Assembly (NCBI GenBank): GCA_028752905.1
Contig: JAQNBH010000043.1
Span: 186,001 to 250,000, forward strand
Direction of reading: 5' to 3'
Length of the DNA stretch: 64,000 nucleotides
Source of the DNA: Cladorhizidae sp. MBARI D1340-BT2
Taxonomy: Eukaryota > Porifera > Demospongiae > Poecilosclerida > Cladorhizidae
Shown: piece by piece, positions 1 to 8,852 of the stretch
Numbering within the stretch: the stretch's first letter is position 1
Layout: the number at the start of each line of letters is the position of its first letter
Notes under the pieces: model-generated
The model's database searches: none
What the model was told of the DNA's origin: nothing
The model's input: the letters and a program-made list of their open reading frames with translations, nothing else
Translations under genes and position numbers: made by a program

Positions 1-108
1 CGGAGGGTGTATTGTAAAGCTGCTAACTCCACACCCTGTGCATGTCCTGCTGCATACTCCACCTTCAATAAGCTCTGGCAGTCACTACTGCTTCCATCCA
101 TTATTATT

Positions 109-309
109 ATGAAACCTATGTCTGACTTGTGCTGGCAATGCCAACAGAACAGTACAGCTATCCTCCGAGCTGCTAACTGTCCTGATGTGGAGAAATGTGC
201 TACTATAAAAGCAGCAGAAGAGCACCTTCAAATTGTGCAGCTGGAAAGGTCGTTCTACAAAACCACCTGTGGCGAGTGCTGGCGAGAAGTCCGGGAGTAC
301 TTCACCTGA
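109..309 (+). pseudogene. Small coding-like fragment with C-x2-C motif (uncharacterised)
   Basis: A 66-codon open frame from ATG 109 (a second in-frame ATG is at 118) to TGA at 307-309. The frame is open further upstream to position 7, but that part looks unstructured. From ATG 109, residues 8 and 11 are cysteines in a C-x2-C pair. These are followed by an N/A-rich stretch, two more cysteines, then a charged helix-like segment rich in E, H, L and R ending in an F-Y-K-T-T-C motif. The general pattern (C-x2-C, then a helix with repeated E and R, then a Y-K-x2-C) resembles short N-terminal regions of uncharacterised invertebrate predicted proteins as I remember them; no family name can be given. 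The frame stops abruptly, and the coding-like sequence beyond about 300 continues in another frame, so this is probably a truncated or frameshifted remnant or one exon. Function unknown. Confidence 0.35.
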
Positions 310-472
310 AGATGAGGATAGTACCTGTCCTTTGCCAGCTGTCCCCAAGCCTTCCAGCACTCCCTCCTCACCAACTGGTAATCAGAATAAAGAGGATTAT
401 CTTCCCTCTGCCACTTGTATGATCTGCAGAAAGGAGGGACATAACAGTAGATCAGCAACAATAAGTCTTTAA
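233..472 (+). pseudogene. Coding-like fragment ending in an incomplete CCHC-type zinc knuckle
   Basis: An open frame ending at TAA 470-472, in a different frame from the 109-309 fragment and overlapping it. No ATG precedes the informative part; the first in-frame ATG (419) is inside the knuckle. The segment reads as an acidic S/P-E-D-E-D stretch (about 302-319), then a Ser/Pro/Thr-rich linker, then a C-M-I-C-R-K-E-G-H knuckle: Cys at 416-418, Cys at 425-427, Gly then His at 440-442. A canonical CX2CX4HX4C knuckle would have its last cysteine at 455-457, but that codon reads Ala (GCA). Such knuckles are known in retroelement Gag proteins and in some MULE-type transposases, so debris of a mobile element is one reading. 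An exon of a host gene, spliced just after the His, is another. The missing fourth ligand and lack of a start favour a dead fragment. Confidence 0.3.
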
Positions 473-588
473 CCAATGTTGTTGTAACAACAATTATTCT
501 TGTCCTACTTTTTATCTAATAATAGTTTGTTCTAACAACAACAAAAGAGAGAAAACTGGGTTAGGACAAGTAGCCGGCTTACTGCTGA
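473..588. other. AT-rich spacer with inverted repeats
   Basis: No gene is visible. A 6-bp inverted repeat with a 3-nt loop lies at 479-484/488-493 (TTGTTG / CAACAA). A 9-bp perfect inverted repeat pairs 499-507 (CTTGTCCTA) with 562-570 (TAGGACAAG). An 8-bp palindrome AGCCGGCT follows at 572-579. The pair 499-507/562-570 could be the ends of a very small non-autonomous element or a chance hairpin. I see no flanking target-site duplication that would settle it. Confidence 0.45.
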
Positions 589-1116
589 CCTGTAACTAAG
601 TTTAATAAACACTAACTGTAGGCTAGAAACAAGTTAACTATGGGCTAGAAACTAAACACTAACTATGGGCTAAATAAATAAAGGCCAACTGTAGGCTAGA
701 AAGCAAGTTAAACAAAGGCTAACTGTGGGCTTCTTAGAAAACAAGTTAAACAAAGGCTAACTGTGGACTACAAAACAAGTTCAATAAAGGCCAACTGTGG
801 GCTAGAAAACAAGTTAAACAAAGGCTAACTGTGGGTTAGAAAAGAAGTTCAATAAAGGCTAACTGTGGGCTAGAAAACAAGTTAAATAAAGGCTAACTGT
901 GGGCTAGAAAACAAGTTAAATAAAGGCTAACTATGGGCTAGAAAACAGGTTAAATAAAGGCTAACTGTGGGCTAGAAAACGAGTTAAACAAAGGCTACCT
1001 GTGAACAAAGGCTAACTGTAGGATAGAAAGCAAGTTAAACAAAGGCTAACTGTGGGCTTCTTAGAAAACAAGTTAAACAAAGGCCAACTGTGAGCTAGAG
1101 AACAAGTTAAACAAAA
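589..1116 (+). repeat. Degenerate ~34-bp minisatellite, about 16 units
   Basis: Head-to-tail copies of a ~34-bp unit whose landmarks are GGCTAACTGTGGGCTAG followed by AAAACAAGTTAAACAAA. About 16 copies are recognisable by the AACTGT/AACTAT core. The first three (to about 680) are most degraded and of irregular length; those from about 680 to 990 are the most regular. Two units carry the same 5-6 nt expansion (GGGCTTCTTAG) near 727 and 1054, each following a unit with AAAGCAAG. A two-unit block was therefore probably duplicated at a lag of about 327 bp within the tract. A short deletion occurs near 996-1008. The unit shares no obvious sequence with the 908-bp satellite to its right. No coding potential is evident. 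Confidence 0.9.
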
Positions 1117-1590
1117 AAGTTACAGTTGGTGGTTGAACACAGCTAGTAATATCTCTCACCTGCTTTCCCTCCCAAGAATAGCTGCTTGATTCATGGAGGC
1201 ACGAAGTTTTGGGGGGCTCTAGTGGTGTTCTAAGTCCTTGGCTGCGCCGTGGAAGCGAAGAAAAGCTCCTCCAAGAAGTGTGTGACTTTTCTCCACGAAC
1301 TATGAAGGGCGTATCTTGTAGAATCACGTGCTACCTCAAAACGCGTAACGCGGAAGATTACGGAAATAGAAAATTTCCTGGTAAGTAAACATTGAAAGAC
1401 CGTTTTCATGGAATTATGGCCTTGTACTTGGCTGTGTTAGATCGGTCGTAGCTCAGCAACCCAACTAGCTATGATGACGCTTCTTAGACCATTTTGAAGG
1501 TAATAAGGTGTGCTATATCTTACTCTCAATAGCTCAAATTTTATATCTTGCGCGAAGTGGGCCCTTTTCGCAGAGCCTGTCACCTATAAT
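1117..1590. other. Single-copy spacer between minisatellite and satellite
   Basis: Non-repetitive sequence with locally higher GC and CpG content (about 1190-1370) than either flanking repeat. No convincing protein is encoded on either strand. It contains the promoter-like motif cluster described separately. It also contains a minus-strand donor-like CAG/GTGAGA (exon end at 1160), and a 5-bp stem hairpin at 1552-1556/1567-1571 only about 20 bp before the first satellite unit. Most likely it is the edge of an ordinary genic or intergenic region into which the satellite abuts. Confidence 0.5.
1325..1390 (+). promoter_or_regulatory. Possible promoter / first-exon end: E-box, ACGCGT, GGAA motifs, then a strong 5' splice donor
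   Basis: In 66 bp there are a palindromic E-box CACGTG (1325-1330), an ACGCGT box (1341-1346), and two GGAA cores in CGGAAG (1351-1356) and CGGAAA (1361-1366). Then comes CTG/GTAAGTAAAC with the GT at 1381-1382, close to the ideal metazoan 5' splice site. E-box, ETS-type and MCB-type boxes cluster in compact housekeeping promoters, so this could be the start of a plus-strand transcript whose first intron would run into the satellite. There is no ATG with a useful reading frame before the donor, so any exon would be untranslated leader. Each motif is short enough to arise by chance. Confidence 0.25.
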
Positions 1591-1949
1591 TATGTTTCTC
1601 ATTTCCCCCCCAAAAATCTTGTTATTTTGCCGTAAAGCTCATAACTGTTCTACACTTTACCCAAAAAAGATAATTTTTATATCACCGGATAGCCCTTCTA
1701 ATTATCTGTCTTTTGTACGTGCCAAAATTTTGAGTACTCTAAGTATTAGCAAGTTATGGTGATTTGAAGTGGTAAGGTTTGCGATCTTTCCTGGCGTTTT
1801 CCAGTTGCCAAAGCGGTGGCCTGCCAGTGAAAAACCACTACATTTATTGATAATCTGTTGACATGTTGCAGATAAGGGCCTTCTCTATCAGTTGACAAAA
1901 TCTGGGACTTTGGTCTTGTTAATTAGGGCAGTTATGAATTGTACTCTTA

Positions 1950-2044
1950 CTTGATGCTAAACATGTTAGCTTCGTAGATTATCCACACTTCACTGAATAG
2001 ACTTGATGTATAGCTATTAAGATAGGACTCTCTAAGTGCTCTCT
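1950..2044 (+). repeat. Sub-repeat A1 of the satellite unit (95 bp)
   Basis: Begins CTTGATGCTAAACATG and holds the shared core CACACTTCACTGAATAG. Distinguishing features are TTCGTAG where A2 and A3 have TTCATAG, and ATTATCC in place of ATTCTCC. It contains the AACATGTT palindrome. Some units carry TATAAC for TATAGC here (for example 2, 4, 6, 8, 11, 18, 23, 26, 28), a useful marker of unit subfamilies. Confidence 0.9.
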
Positions 2045-2123
2045 CTTGATACCAAACATCCATATATTCTGCACACTTCACTGTAATGGACTTGCAAGAT
2101 AGGTATCTCTCAGTGTTCTCTAT
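2045..2123 (+). repeat. Sub-repeat B1 (79 bp)
   Basis: Begins CTTGATACCAAACATCC and contains CACACTTCACTGTAATGG. It ends with the pyrimidine-rich GTGTTCTCTAT that precedes the next A element. Clearly homologous to B2 and B3, and more weakly to the A elements, through the CTTGAT start, AAACAT and the CACTTCACTG core. Confidence 0.9.
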
Positions 2124-2217
2124 CTTGAGCTAAACATGTTAGCTTCATAGATTCTCCACACTTCACTGAATAGACTTGATATATAGCTCTAAAGGTAGGC
2201 CTCTCTCTGTTCTCTCT
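2124..2217 (+). repeat. Sub-repeat A2 (94 bp)
   Basis: Begins CTTGAGCTAAACATGTTAGC, with the CACACTTCACTGAATAG core. It differs from A1 and A3 at the end, where it reads TCTAAAGGTAGGCCTCTC instead of TATTAAGATAGG. The AGGCCT in this stretch is a once-per-unit restriction site. Units 3 and 7 share CTCCGCACTTC here and units 2 and 6 share CTCTACACTTC. Confidence 0.9.
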
Positions 2218-2287
2218 CTTGATACCAAACATCCGTATATTCTGCATACATAGAATCACAAGATAGGTTTCTCTATGTGTTCTCTAT
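2218..2287 (+). repeat. Sub-repeat B2 (70 bp, internally shortened)
   Basis: Begins CTTGATACCAAACATCCG. Relative to B1 and B3 it lacks the CACACTTCACTGTAATGG core and instead has CATACATAGAATCACAAG, so it is the most diverged and shortest sub-repeat. It is a hot spot of subfamily markers: ACCAAAAATCC in units 12, 14, 15, 20, 21, 43, 49, 57, 65; GCATATATAG in units 24, 27, 29, 31; GCATAAATAG in units 30 and 32. Confidence 0.85.
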
Positions 2288-2382
2288 CTTGATGCTAAAC
2301 AGGTTAGCTTCATAGATTCTCCACACTTCACTGTATAAACTTGATATATAGCTATTAAGATAGGTCTCTCCCTGTGCTCTCT
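2288..2382 (+). repeat. Sub-repeat A3 (95 bp)
   Basis: Begins CTTGATGCTAAACAGG and has CACACTTCACTGTATAAAC in place of the CACTGAATAGAC of A1 and A2. It ends TATTAAGATAGG like A1. Units 17, 22 and 25 share CTTAATAG for CTTCATAG here. Confidence 0.9.
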
Positions 2383-2472
2383 GTTGATATCAAACATCCA
2401 TAATATTCTGCAAACTTCACTGTAATGGACTTGATATGATTCGAATGATAGGTTTCATTGTGTGTTCTCTAT
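2383..2472 (+). repeat. Sub-repeat B3 (90 bp)
   Basis: Begins GTTGATATCAAACATCC and contains the CACTTCACTGTAATGG core (AAACTTCAC in this copy, ACACTTCAC in most). It is extended by TTGATATGATTCGAATGATA, which contains the 8-bp palindrome ATTCGAAT. It ends in TTCATTGTGTGTTCTCTAT at the start of the core. Confidence 0.9.
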
Positions 2473-2856
2473 CTTGATATTTGCCCTAATTTGGTCTATA
2501 TGTTTCTCATTTCCCCCCCAAAAATCTTGTTATTTTGCCGTAAAGCGCATAACTTTCTACACTTTACCCAAAAAAGATAATTTTTATATCAGCGGATAGC
2601 CCTTCTAATTATCTGTCTTTTGTACGTGCCAAAATTTTGAGTACTCTAAGTATTAGCAAGTTATGGTGATTTGAAGTGGTAAGGTTTGCGATCTTTCCTG
2701 GCGTTTTCCAGTTGCCAAAGCGGTGGCCTGCCAGTGAAAAACCACTACATTTATTGATAATCTGTTGACATGTTGCAGATAAGGGCCTTCTCTATCAGTT
2801 GACAAAATCTGGGACTTTGGTCTTGTTAATTAGGGCAGTTATGAATTGTACTCTTA
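2473..2856 (+). repeat. Non-subrepeated core of the satellite unit (~384 bp), as seen between units 1 and 2
   Basis: Lies between the last sub-repeat of one unit (B3) and the first (A1) of the next. It starts as CTTGATATTTGCCC, a truncated seventh start of the sub-repeat motif. It then passes a T/C/A homopolymer tract, an AT-rich stretch, the GAGTACTC palindrome, and a GC-richer patch with nested inverted repeats (CCTGGC...GCCAG, GCCA...TGGC, AGTG...CACT). It ends in AT-rich sequence. Most variants that distinguish units lie here. Donor-like GTAAGG and acceptor-like TTGCAG sequences (in unit 1, GT at 1772 and AG ending 1871) would delimit a 100-bp intron-sized interval, but there is no evidence that they are used. 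Confidence 0.85.
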
Positions 2857-5221
2857 TTTGATGCTAAACATGTTAGCTTCGTAGATTATCCACACTTCAC
2901 TGAATAGACTTGATGTATAACTATTAAGATAGGACTCTCTAAGTGCTCTCTCTTGATACTAAACATCCATATATTCTGCACACTTCACTGTAATGGACTT
3001 GCAAGATAGGTATCTCTCAGTGTTCTCTATCTTGAGCTAAACATGTTAGCTTCATAGATTCTCTACACTTCACTGAATAGACTTGATATATAGCTCTAAA
3101 GGTAGGCCTCTCTCTGTTCTCTCTCTTGATACCAAACATCCGTATATTCTGCATACATAGAATCACAAGATAGGTTTCTCTATGTGTTCTCTATCTTGAT
3201 GCTAAACAGGTTAGCTTCATAGATTCTCCACACTTCACTGTATAAACTTGATATATAGCTATTAAGATAGGTCTCTCCCTGTGCTCTCTGTTGATATCAA
3301 ACATCCATAATATTCTGCACACTTCACTGTAATGGACTTGATATGATTCGAATGATAGGTTTCATTGTGTGTTCTCTATCTTGATATTTGCCCTAATTTG
3401 GTCTATATGTTTCTCATTTTCCCCCCAAAAATCTTGTTATTTTGCCGTAAAGCTCATAACTTTTCTACACTTTACCCAAAAAAGATAATTTTTATATCAG
3501 CGGATAGCCCTTCTAATTATCTGTCTTTTGTACGTGCCAAAATTTTGAGTACTCTAAGTATTAGCAAGTTATGGTGATTTGAAGTGGTAAGGTTTGCGAT
3601 CTTTCCTGGCGTTTTCCAGTTGCCAAAGCGGTGGCCTGCCAGTGAAAAACCACTACATTTATTGATAATCTGTTGACATGTTGCAGATAAGGGCCTTCTC
3701 TATCAGTTGACAAAATCTGGGACTTTGGTCTTGTTAATTAGGGCAGTTATGAATTGTACTCTTACTTGATGCTAAACATGTTAGCTTCGTAGATTATCCA
3801 CACTTCACTGAATAGACTTGATGTATAGCTATTAAGATAGGACTCTCTAAGTGCTCTCTCTTGATACCAAACATCCATATATTCTGCACACTTCACTGTA
3901 ATGGACTTGCAAGATAGGTATCTCTCAGTGTTCTCTATCTTGAGCTAAACATGTTAGCTTCATAGATTCTCCGCACTTCACTGAATAGACTTGATATATA
4001 GCTCTAAAGGTAGGCCTCTCTCTGTTCTCTCTCTTGATACCAAACATCCGTATATTCTGCATACATAGAATCACAAGATAGGTTTCTCTATGTGTTCTCT
4101 ATCTTGATGCTAAACAGGTTAGCTTCATAGATTCTCCACACTTCACTGTATAAACTTGATATATAGCTATTAAGATAGGTCTCTCCCTGTGCTCTCTGTT
4201 GATATCAAACATCCATAATATTCTGCACACTTCACTGTAATGGACTTGATATGATTCGAATGATAGGTTTCATTGTGTGTTCTCTATCTTGATATTTGCC
4301 CTAATTTGGTCTATATGTTTCTCATTTTCCCCCCAAAAATCTTGTTATTTTGCCGTAAAGCTCATAACTGTTCTACACTTTACCCAAAAAAGATAATTTT
4401 TATATCACCGGATAGCCCTTCTAATTATCTGTCTTTAGTACGTGCCAAAATTTTGAGTACTCTAAGTATTAGCAAGTTATGGTGATTTGAAGTGGTAAGG
4501 TTTGCGATCTTTCCTGGCGTTTTCCAGTTGCCAAAGCGGTGGCCTGCCAGTGAAAAACCACTACATTTATTGATAATCTGTTGACATGTTGCAGATAAGG
4601 GCCTTCTCTATCAGTTGACAAAATCTGGGACTTTGGTCTTGTTAATTAGGGCAGTTATGAATTGTACTCTTACTTGATGCTAAACATGTTAGCTTCGTAG
4701 ATTATCCACACTTCACTGAATAGACTTGATGTATAACTATTAAGATAGGACTCTCTAAGTGCTCTCTCTTGATACCAAACATCCATATATTCTGCACACT
4801 TCACTGTAATGGACTTGCAAGATAGGTATCTCTCAGTGTTCTCTATCTTGAGCTAAACATGTTAGCTTCATAGATTCTCCACACTTCACTGAATAGACTT
4901 GATATATAGCTCTAAAGGTAGGCCTCTCTCTGTTCTCTCTCTTGATACCAAACATCCGTATATTCTGCATACATAGAATCACAAGATAGGTTTCTCTATG
5001 TGTTCTCTATCTTGATGCTAAACAGGTTAGCTTCATAGATTCTCCACACTTCACTGTATAAACTTGATATATAGCTATTAAGATAGGTCTCTCCCTGTGC
5101 TCTCTGTTGATATCAAACATCCATAATATTCTGCACACTTCACTGTAATGGACTTGATATGATTCGAATGATAGGTTTCATTGTGTGTTCTCTATCTTGA
5201 TATTTGCCCTAATTTGGTCTA
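2499..5221 (+). repeat. Units 2-4: first copy of a duplicated multi-unit block
   Basis: Unit 2 has a private 1-bp deletion with GCGCATAACTTTCTAC, CTTATTTGATG in A1, GATACTAAACATCC in B1 and CTCTACAC in A2. Unit 3 has CTCCGCAC in A2. Unit 4 has TATAAC in A1 and CTTTAGTACG in the core. All of these recur at +3,631 bp in units 6-8. The match reaches back at least to the CAAACTTCAC variant at the end of unit 1 (about 2409), which recurs at the end of unit 5. Confidence 0.85.
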
Positions 5222-6129
5222 TATGTTTCTCATTTCCCCCCCCAAAATCTTGTTATTTTGCCGTAAAGCTCATAACTTTTCTACACTTTACCCAAAAAAG
5301 ATAATTTTTATATCATCGGATAGCCCTTCTAATTATCTGTCTTTTGTACGTGCCAAAATTTTGAGTACTCTAAGTATTAGCAAGTTATGGTGATTTGAAG
5401 TGGTAAGGTTTGCGATCTTTCCTGGCGTTTTCCAGTTGCCAAAGCGGTGGCCTGCCAGTGAAAAACCACTACATTTATTGATAATCTGTTGACATGTTGC
5501 AGATAAGGGCCTTCTCTATCAGTTGACAAAATCTGGGACTTTGGTCTTGTTAATTAGGGCAGTTATGAATTGTACTCTTACTTGATGCTAAACATGTTAG
5601 CTTCGTAGATTATCCACACTTCACTGAATAGACTTGATGTATAGCTATTAAGATAGGACTCTCTAAGTGCTCTCTCTTGATACCAAACATCCATATATTC
5701 TGCACACTTCACTGTAATGGACTTGCAAGATAGGTATCTCTCAGTGTTCTCTATCTTGAGCTAAACATGTTAGCTTCATAGATTCTCCACACTTCACTGA
5801 ATAGACTTGATATATAGCTCTAAAGGTAGGCCTCTCTCTGTTCTCTCTCTTGATACCAAACATCCGTATATTCTGCATACATAGAATCACAAGATAGGTT
5901 TCTCTATGTGTTCTCTATCTTGATGCTAAACAGGTTAGCTTCATAGATTCTCCACACTTCACTGTATAAACTTGATATATAGCTATTAAGATAGGTCTCT
6001 CCCTGTGCTCTCTGTTGATATCAAACATCCATAATATTCTGCAAACTTCACTGTAATGGACTTGATATGATTCGAATGATAGGTTTCATTGTGTGTTCTC
6101 TATCTTGATATTTGCCCTAATTTGGTCTA

Positions 6130-8852
6130 TATGTTTCTCATTTCCCCCCCAAAAATCTTGTTATTTTGCCGTAAAGCGCATAACTTTCTACACTTTACCC
6201 AAAAAAGATAATTTTTATATCAGCGGATAGCCCTTCTAATTATCTGTCTTTTGTACGTGCCAAAATTTTGAGTACTCTAAGTATTAGCAAGTTATGGTGA
6301 TTTGAAGTGGTAAGGTTTGCGATCTTTCCTGGCGTTTTCCAGTTGCCAAAGCGGTGGCCTGCCAGTGAAAAACCACTACATTTATTGATAATCTGTTGAC
6401 ATGTTGCAGATAAGGGCCTTCTCTATCAGTTGACAAAATCTGGGACTTTGGTCTTGTTAATTAGGGCAGTTATGAATTGTACTCTTATTTGATGCTAAAC
6501 ATGTTAGCTTCGTAGATTATCCACACTTCACTGAATAGACTTGATGTATAACTATTAAGATAGGACTCTCTAAGTGCTCTCTCTTGATACTAAACATCCA
6601 TATATTCTGCACACTTCACTGTAATGGACTTGCAAGATAGGTATCTCTCAGTGTTCTCTATCTTGAGCTAAACATGTTAGCTTCATAGATTCTCTACACT
6701 TCACTGAATAGACTTGATATATAGCTCTAAAGGTAGGCCTCTCTCTGTTCTCTCTCTTGATACCAAACATCCGTATATTCTGCATACATAGAATCACAAG
6801 ATAGGTTTCTCTATGTGTTCTCTATCTTGATGCTAAACAGGTTAGCTTCATAGATTCTCCACACTTCACTGTATAAACTTGATATATAGCTATTAAGATA
6901 GGTCTCTCCCTGTGCTCTCTGTTGATATCAAACATCCATAATATTCTGCACACTTCACTGTAATGGACTTGATATGATTCGAATGATAGGTTTCATTGTG
7001 TGTTCTCTATCTTGATATTTGCCCTAATTTGGTCTATATGTTTCTCATTTTCCCCCCAAAAATCTTGTTATTTTGCCGTAAAGCTCATAACTTTTCTACA
7101 CTTTACCCAAAAAAGATAATTTTTATATCAGCGGATAGCCCTTCTAATTATCTGTCTTTTGTACGTGCCAAAATTTTGAGTACTCTAAGTATTAGCAAGT
7201 TATGGTGATTTGAAGTGGTAAGGTTTGCGATCTTTCCTGGCGTTTTCCAGTTGCCAAAGCGGTGGCCTGCCAGTGAAAAACCACTACATTTATTGATAAT
7301 CTGTTGACATGTTGCAGATAAGGGCCTTCTCTATCAGTTGACAAAATCTGGGACTTTGGTCTTGTTAATTAGGGCAGTTATGAATTGTACTCTTACTTGA
7401 TGCTAAACATGTTAGCTTCGTAGATTATCCACACTTCACTGAATAGACTTGATGTATAGCTATTAAGATAGGACTCTCTAAGTGCTCTCTCTTGATACCA
7501 AACATCCATATATTCTGCACACTTCACTGTAATGGACTTGCAAGATAGGTATCTCTCAGTGTTCTCTATCTTGAGCTAAACATGTTAGCTTCATAGATTC
7601 TCCGCACTTCACTGAATAGACTTGATATATAGCTCTAAAGGTAGGCCTCTCTCTGTTCTCTCTCTTGATACCAAACATCCGTATATTCTGCATACATAGA
7701 ATCACAAGATAGGTTTCTCTATGTGTTCTCTATCTTGATGCTAAACAGGTTAGCTTCATAGATTCTCCACACTTCACTGTATAAACTTGATATATAGCTA
7801 TTAAGATAGGTCTCTCCCTGTGCTCTCTGTTGATATCAAACATCCATAATATTCTGCACACTTCACTGTAATGGACTTGATATGATTCGAATGATAGGTT
7901 TCATTGTGTGTTCTCTATCTTGATATTTGCCCTAATTTGGTCTATATGTTTCTCATTTTCCCCCCAAAAATCTTGTTATTTTGCCGTAAAGCTCATAACT
8001 GTTCTACACTTTACCCAAAAAAGATAATTTTTATATCACCGGATAGCCCTTCTAATTATCTGTCTTTAGTACGTGCCAAAATTTTGAGTACTCTAAGTAT
8101 TAGCAAGTTATGGTGATTTGAAGTGGTAAGGTTTGCGATCTTTCCTGGCGTTTTCCAGTTGCCAAAGCGGTGGCCTGCCAGTGAAAAACCACTACATTTA
8201 TTGATAATCTGTTGACATGTTGCAGATAAGGGCCTTCTCTATCAGTTGACAAAATCTGGGACTTTGGTCTTGTTAATTAGGGCAGTTATGAATTGTACTC
8301 TTACTTGATGCTAAACATGTTAGCTTCGTAGATTATCCACACTTCACTGAATAGACTTGATGTATAACTATTAAGATAGGACTCTCTAAGTGCTCTCTCT
8401 TGATACCAAACATCCATATATTCTGCACACTTCACTGTAATGGACTTGCAAGATAGGTATCTCTCAGTGTTCTCTATCTTGAGCTAAACATGTTAGCTTC
8501 ATAGATTCTCCACACTTCACTGAATAGACTTGATATATAGCTCTAAAGGTAGGCCTCTCTCTGTTCTCTCTCTTGATACCAAACATCCGTATATTCTGCA
8601 TACATAGAATCACAAGATAGGTTTCTCTATGTGTTCTCTATCTTGATGCTAAACAGGTTAGCTTCATAGATTCTCCACACTTCACTGTATAAACTTGATA
8701 TATAGCTATTAAGATAGGTCTCTCCCTGTGCTCTCTGTTGATATCAAACATCCATAATATTCTGCACACTTCACTGTAATGGACTTGATATGATTCGAAT
8801 GATAGGTTTCATTGTGTGTTCTCTATCTTGATATTTGCCCTAATTTGGTCTA
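6130..8852 (+). repeat. Units 6-8: second copy of the duplicated multi-unit block
   Basis: Carries every private marker of units 2-4 in the same order (see 2499-5221) at a lag of 3,631 bp, four units. The 907-bp length of unit 6 matches unit 2. The correspondence breaks at unit 9, which has T3C7A6, a 909-bp length and GATAATTGTTAT, none of them present in unit 5. Confidence 0.85.

Larger units (their letters stand above)
1591..2498 (+). repeat. Satellite unit 1 (leftmost copy, reference unit)
   Basis: The first complete copy; homology to the array begins abruptly at 1591. It is typical in sequence despite being at the edge: T3C7A5 tract near 1605, TCACCGG variant near 1682, TATAGC in A1. Landmarks present once in nearly all units are an AGTACT site inside the palindrome GAGTACTC (1732-1739), a GC-richer stretch of short inverted repeats (about 1789-1845), an AGGCCT site in sub-repeat A2, and the palindrome ATTCGAAT (2439-2446) in sub-repeat B3. 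Confidence 0.95.

Noticed and set aside
85..476. Minus-strand open frames over the left fragments, and the third plus frame at 195-422
   Set aside because: They overlap the better coding-like plus frames antisense or out of phase and show no recognisable motif.
499..570. Miniature inverted-repeat transposon bounded by the 9-bp inverted repeat
   Set aside because: The arms are short, the element would be only 72 bp, and no target-site duplication is visible. Kept only as an inverted repeat in the spacer.
589..1116. Telomeric or subtelomeric simple repeat
   Set aside because: The ~34-bp unit contains no TTAGGG-like run and is a degenerate minisatellite, not a telomere tract.
1073..1327. Minus-strand 84-codon open frame
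   Set aside because: It starts at GTG with a stop two codons upstream, has no in-frame ATG, and its second half runs through the minisatellite. A donor-like CAG/GTGAGA at 1160 is interesting but alone does not make a gene.
1772..1871. A 100-bp GT-AG intron in the satellite core
   Set aside because: The donor (GTAAGG) and acceptor (TTGCAG) look fair, but the acceptor's pyrimidine tract is poor and no coding exon flanks it.
2430..2450. RNA polymerase III B-box (tRNA-like) around ATTCGAAT in sub-repeat B3
   Set aside because: Only part of the GGTTCGANNCC consensus fits, the trailing CC is missing, no A-box was found at a suitable distance, and no cloverleaf could be drawn.
1591..2498. CENP-B box within the unit
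   Set aside because: No TTCG....A..CGGGA-type arrangement was found. TTCGTAG and ATTCGAAT share only the TTCG.
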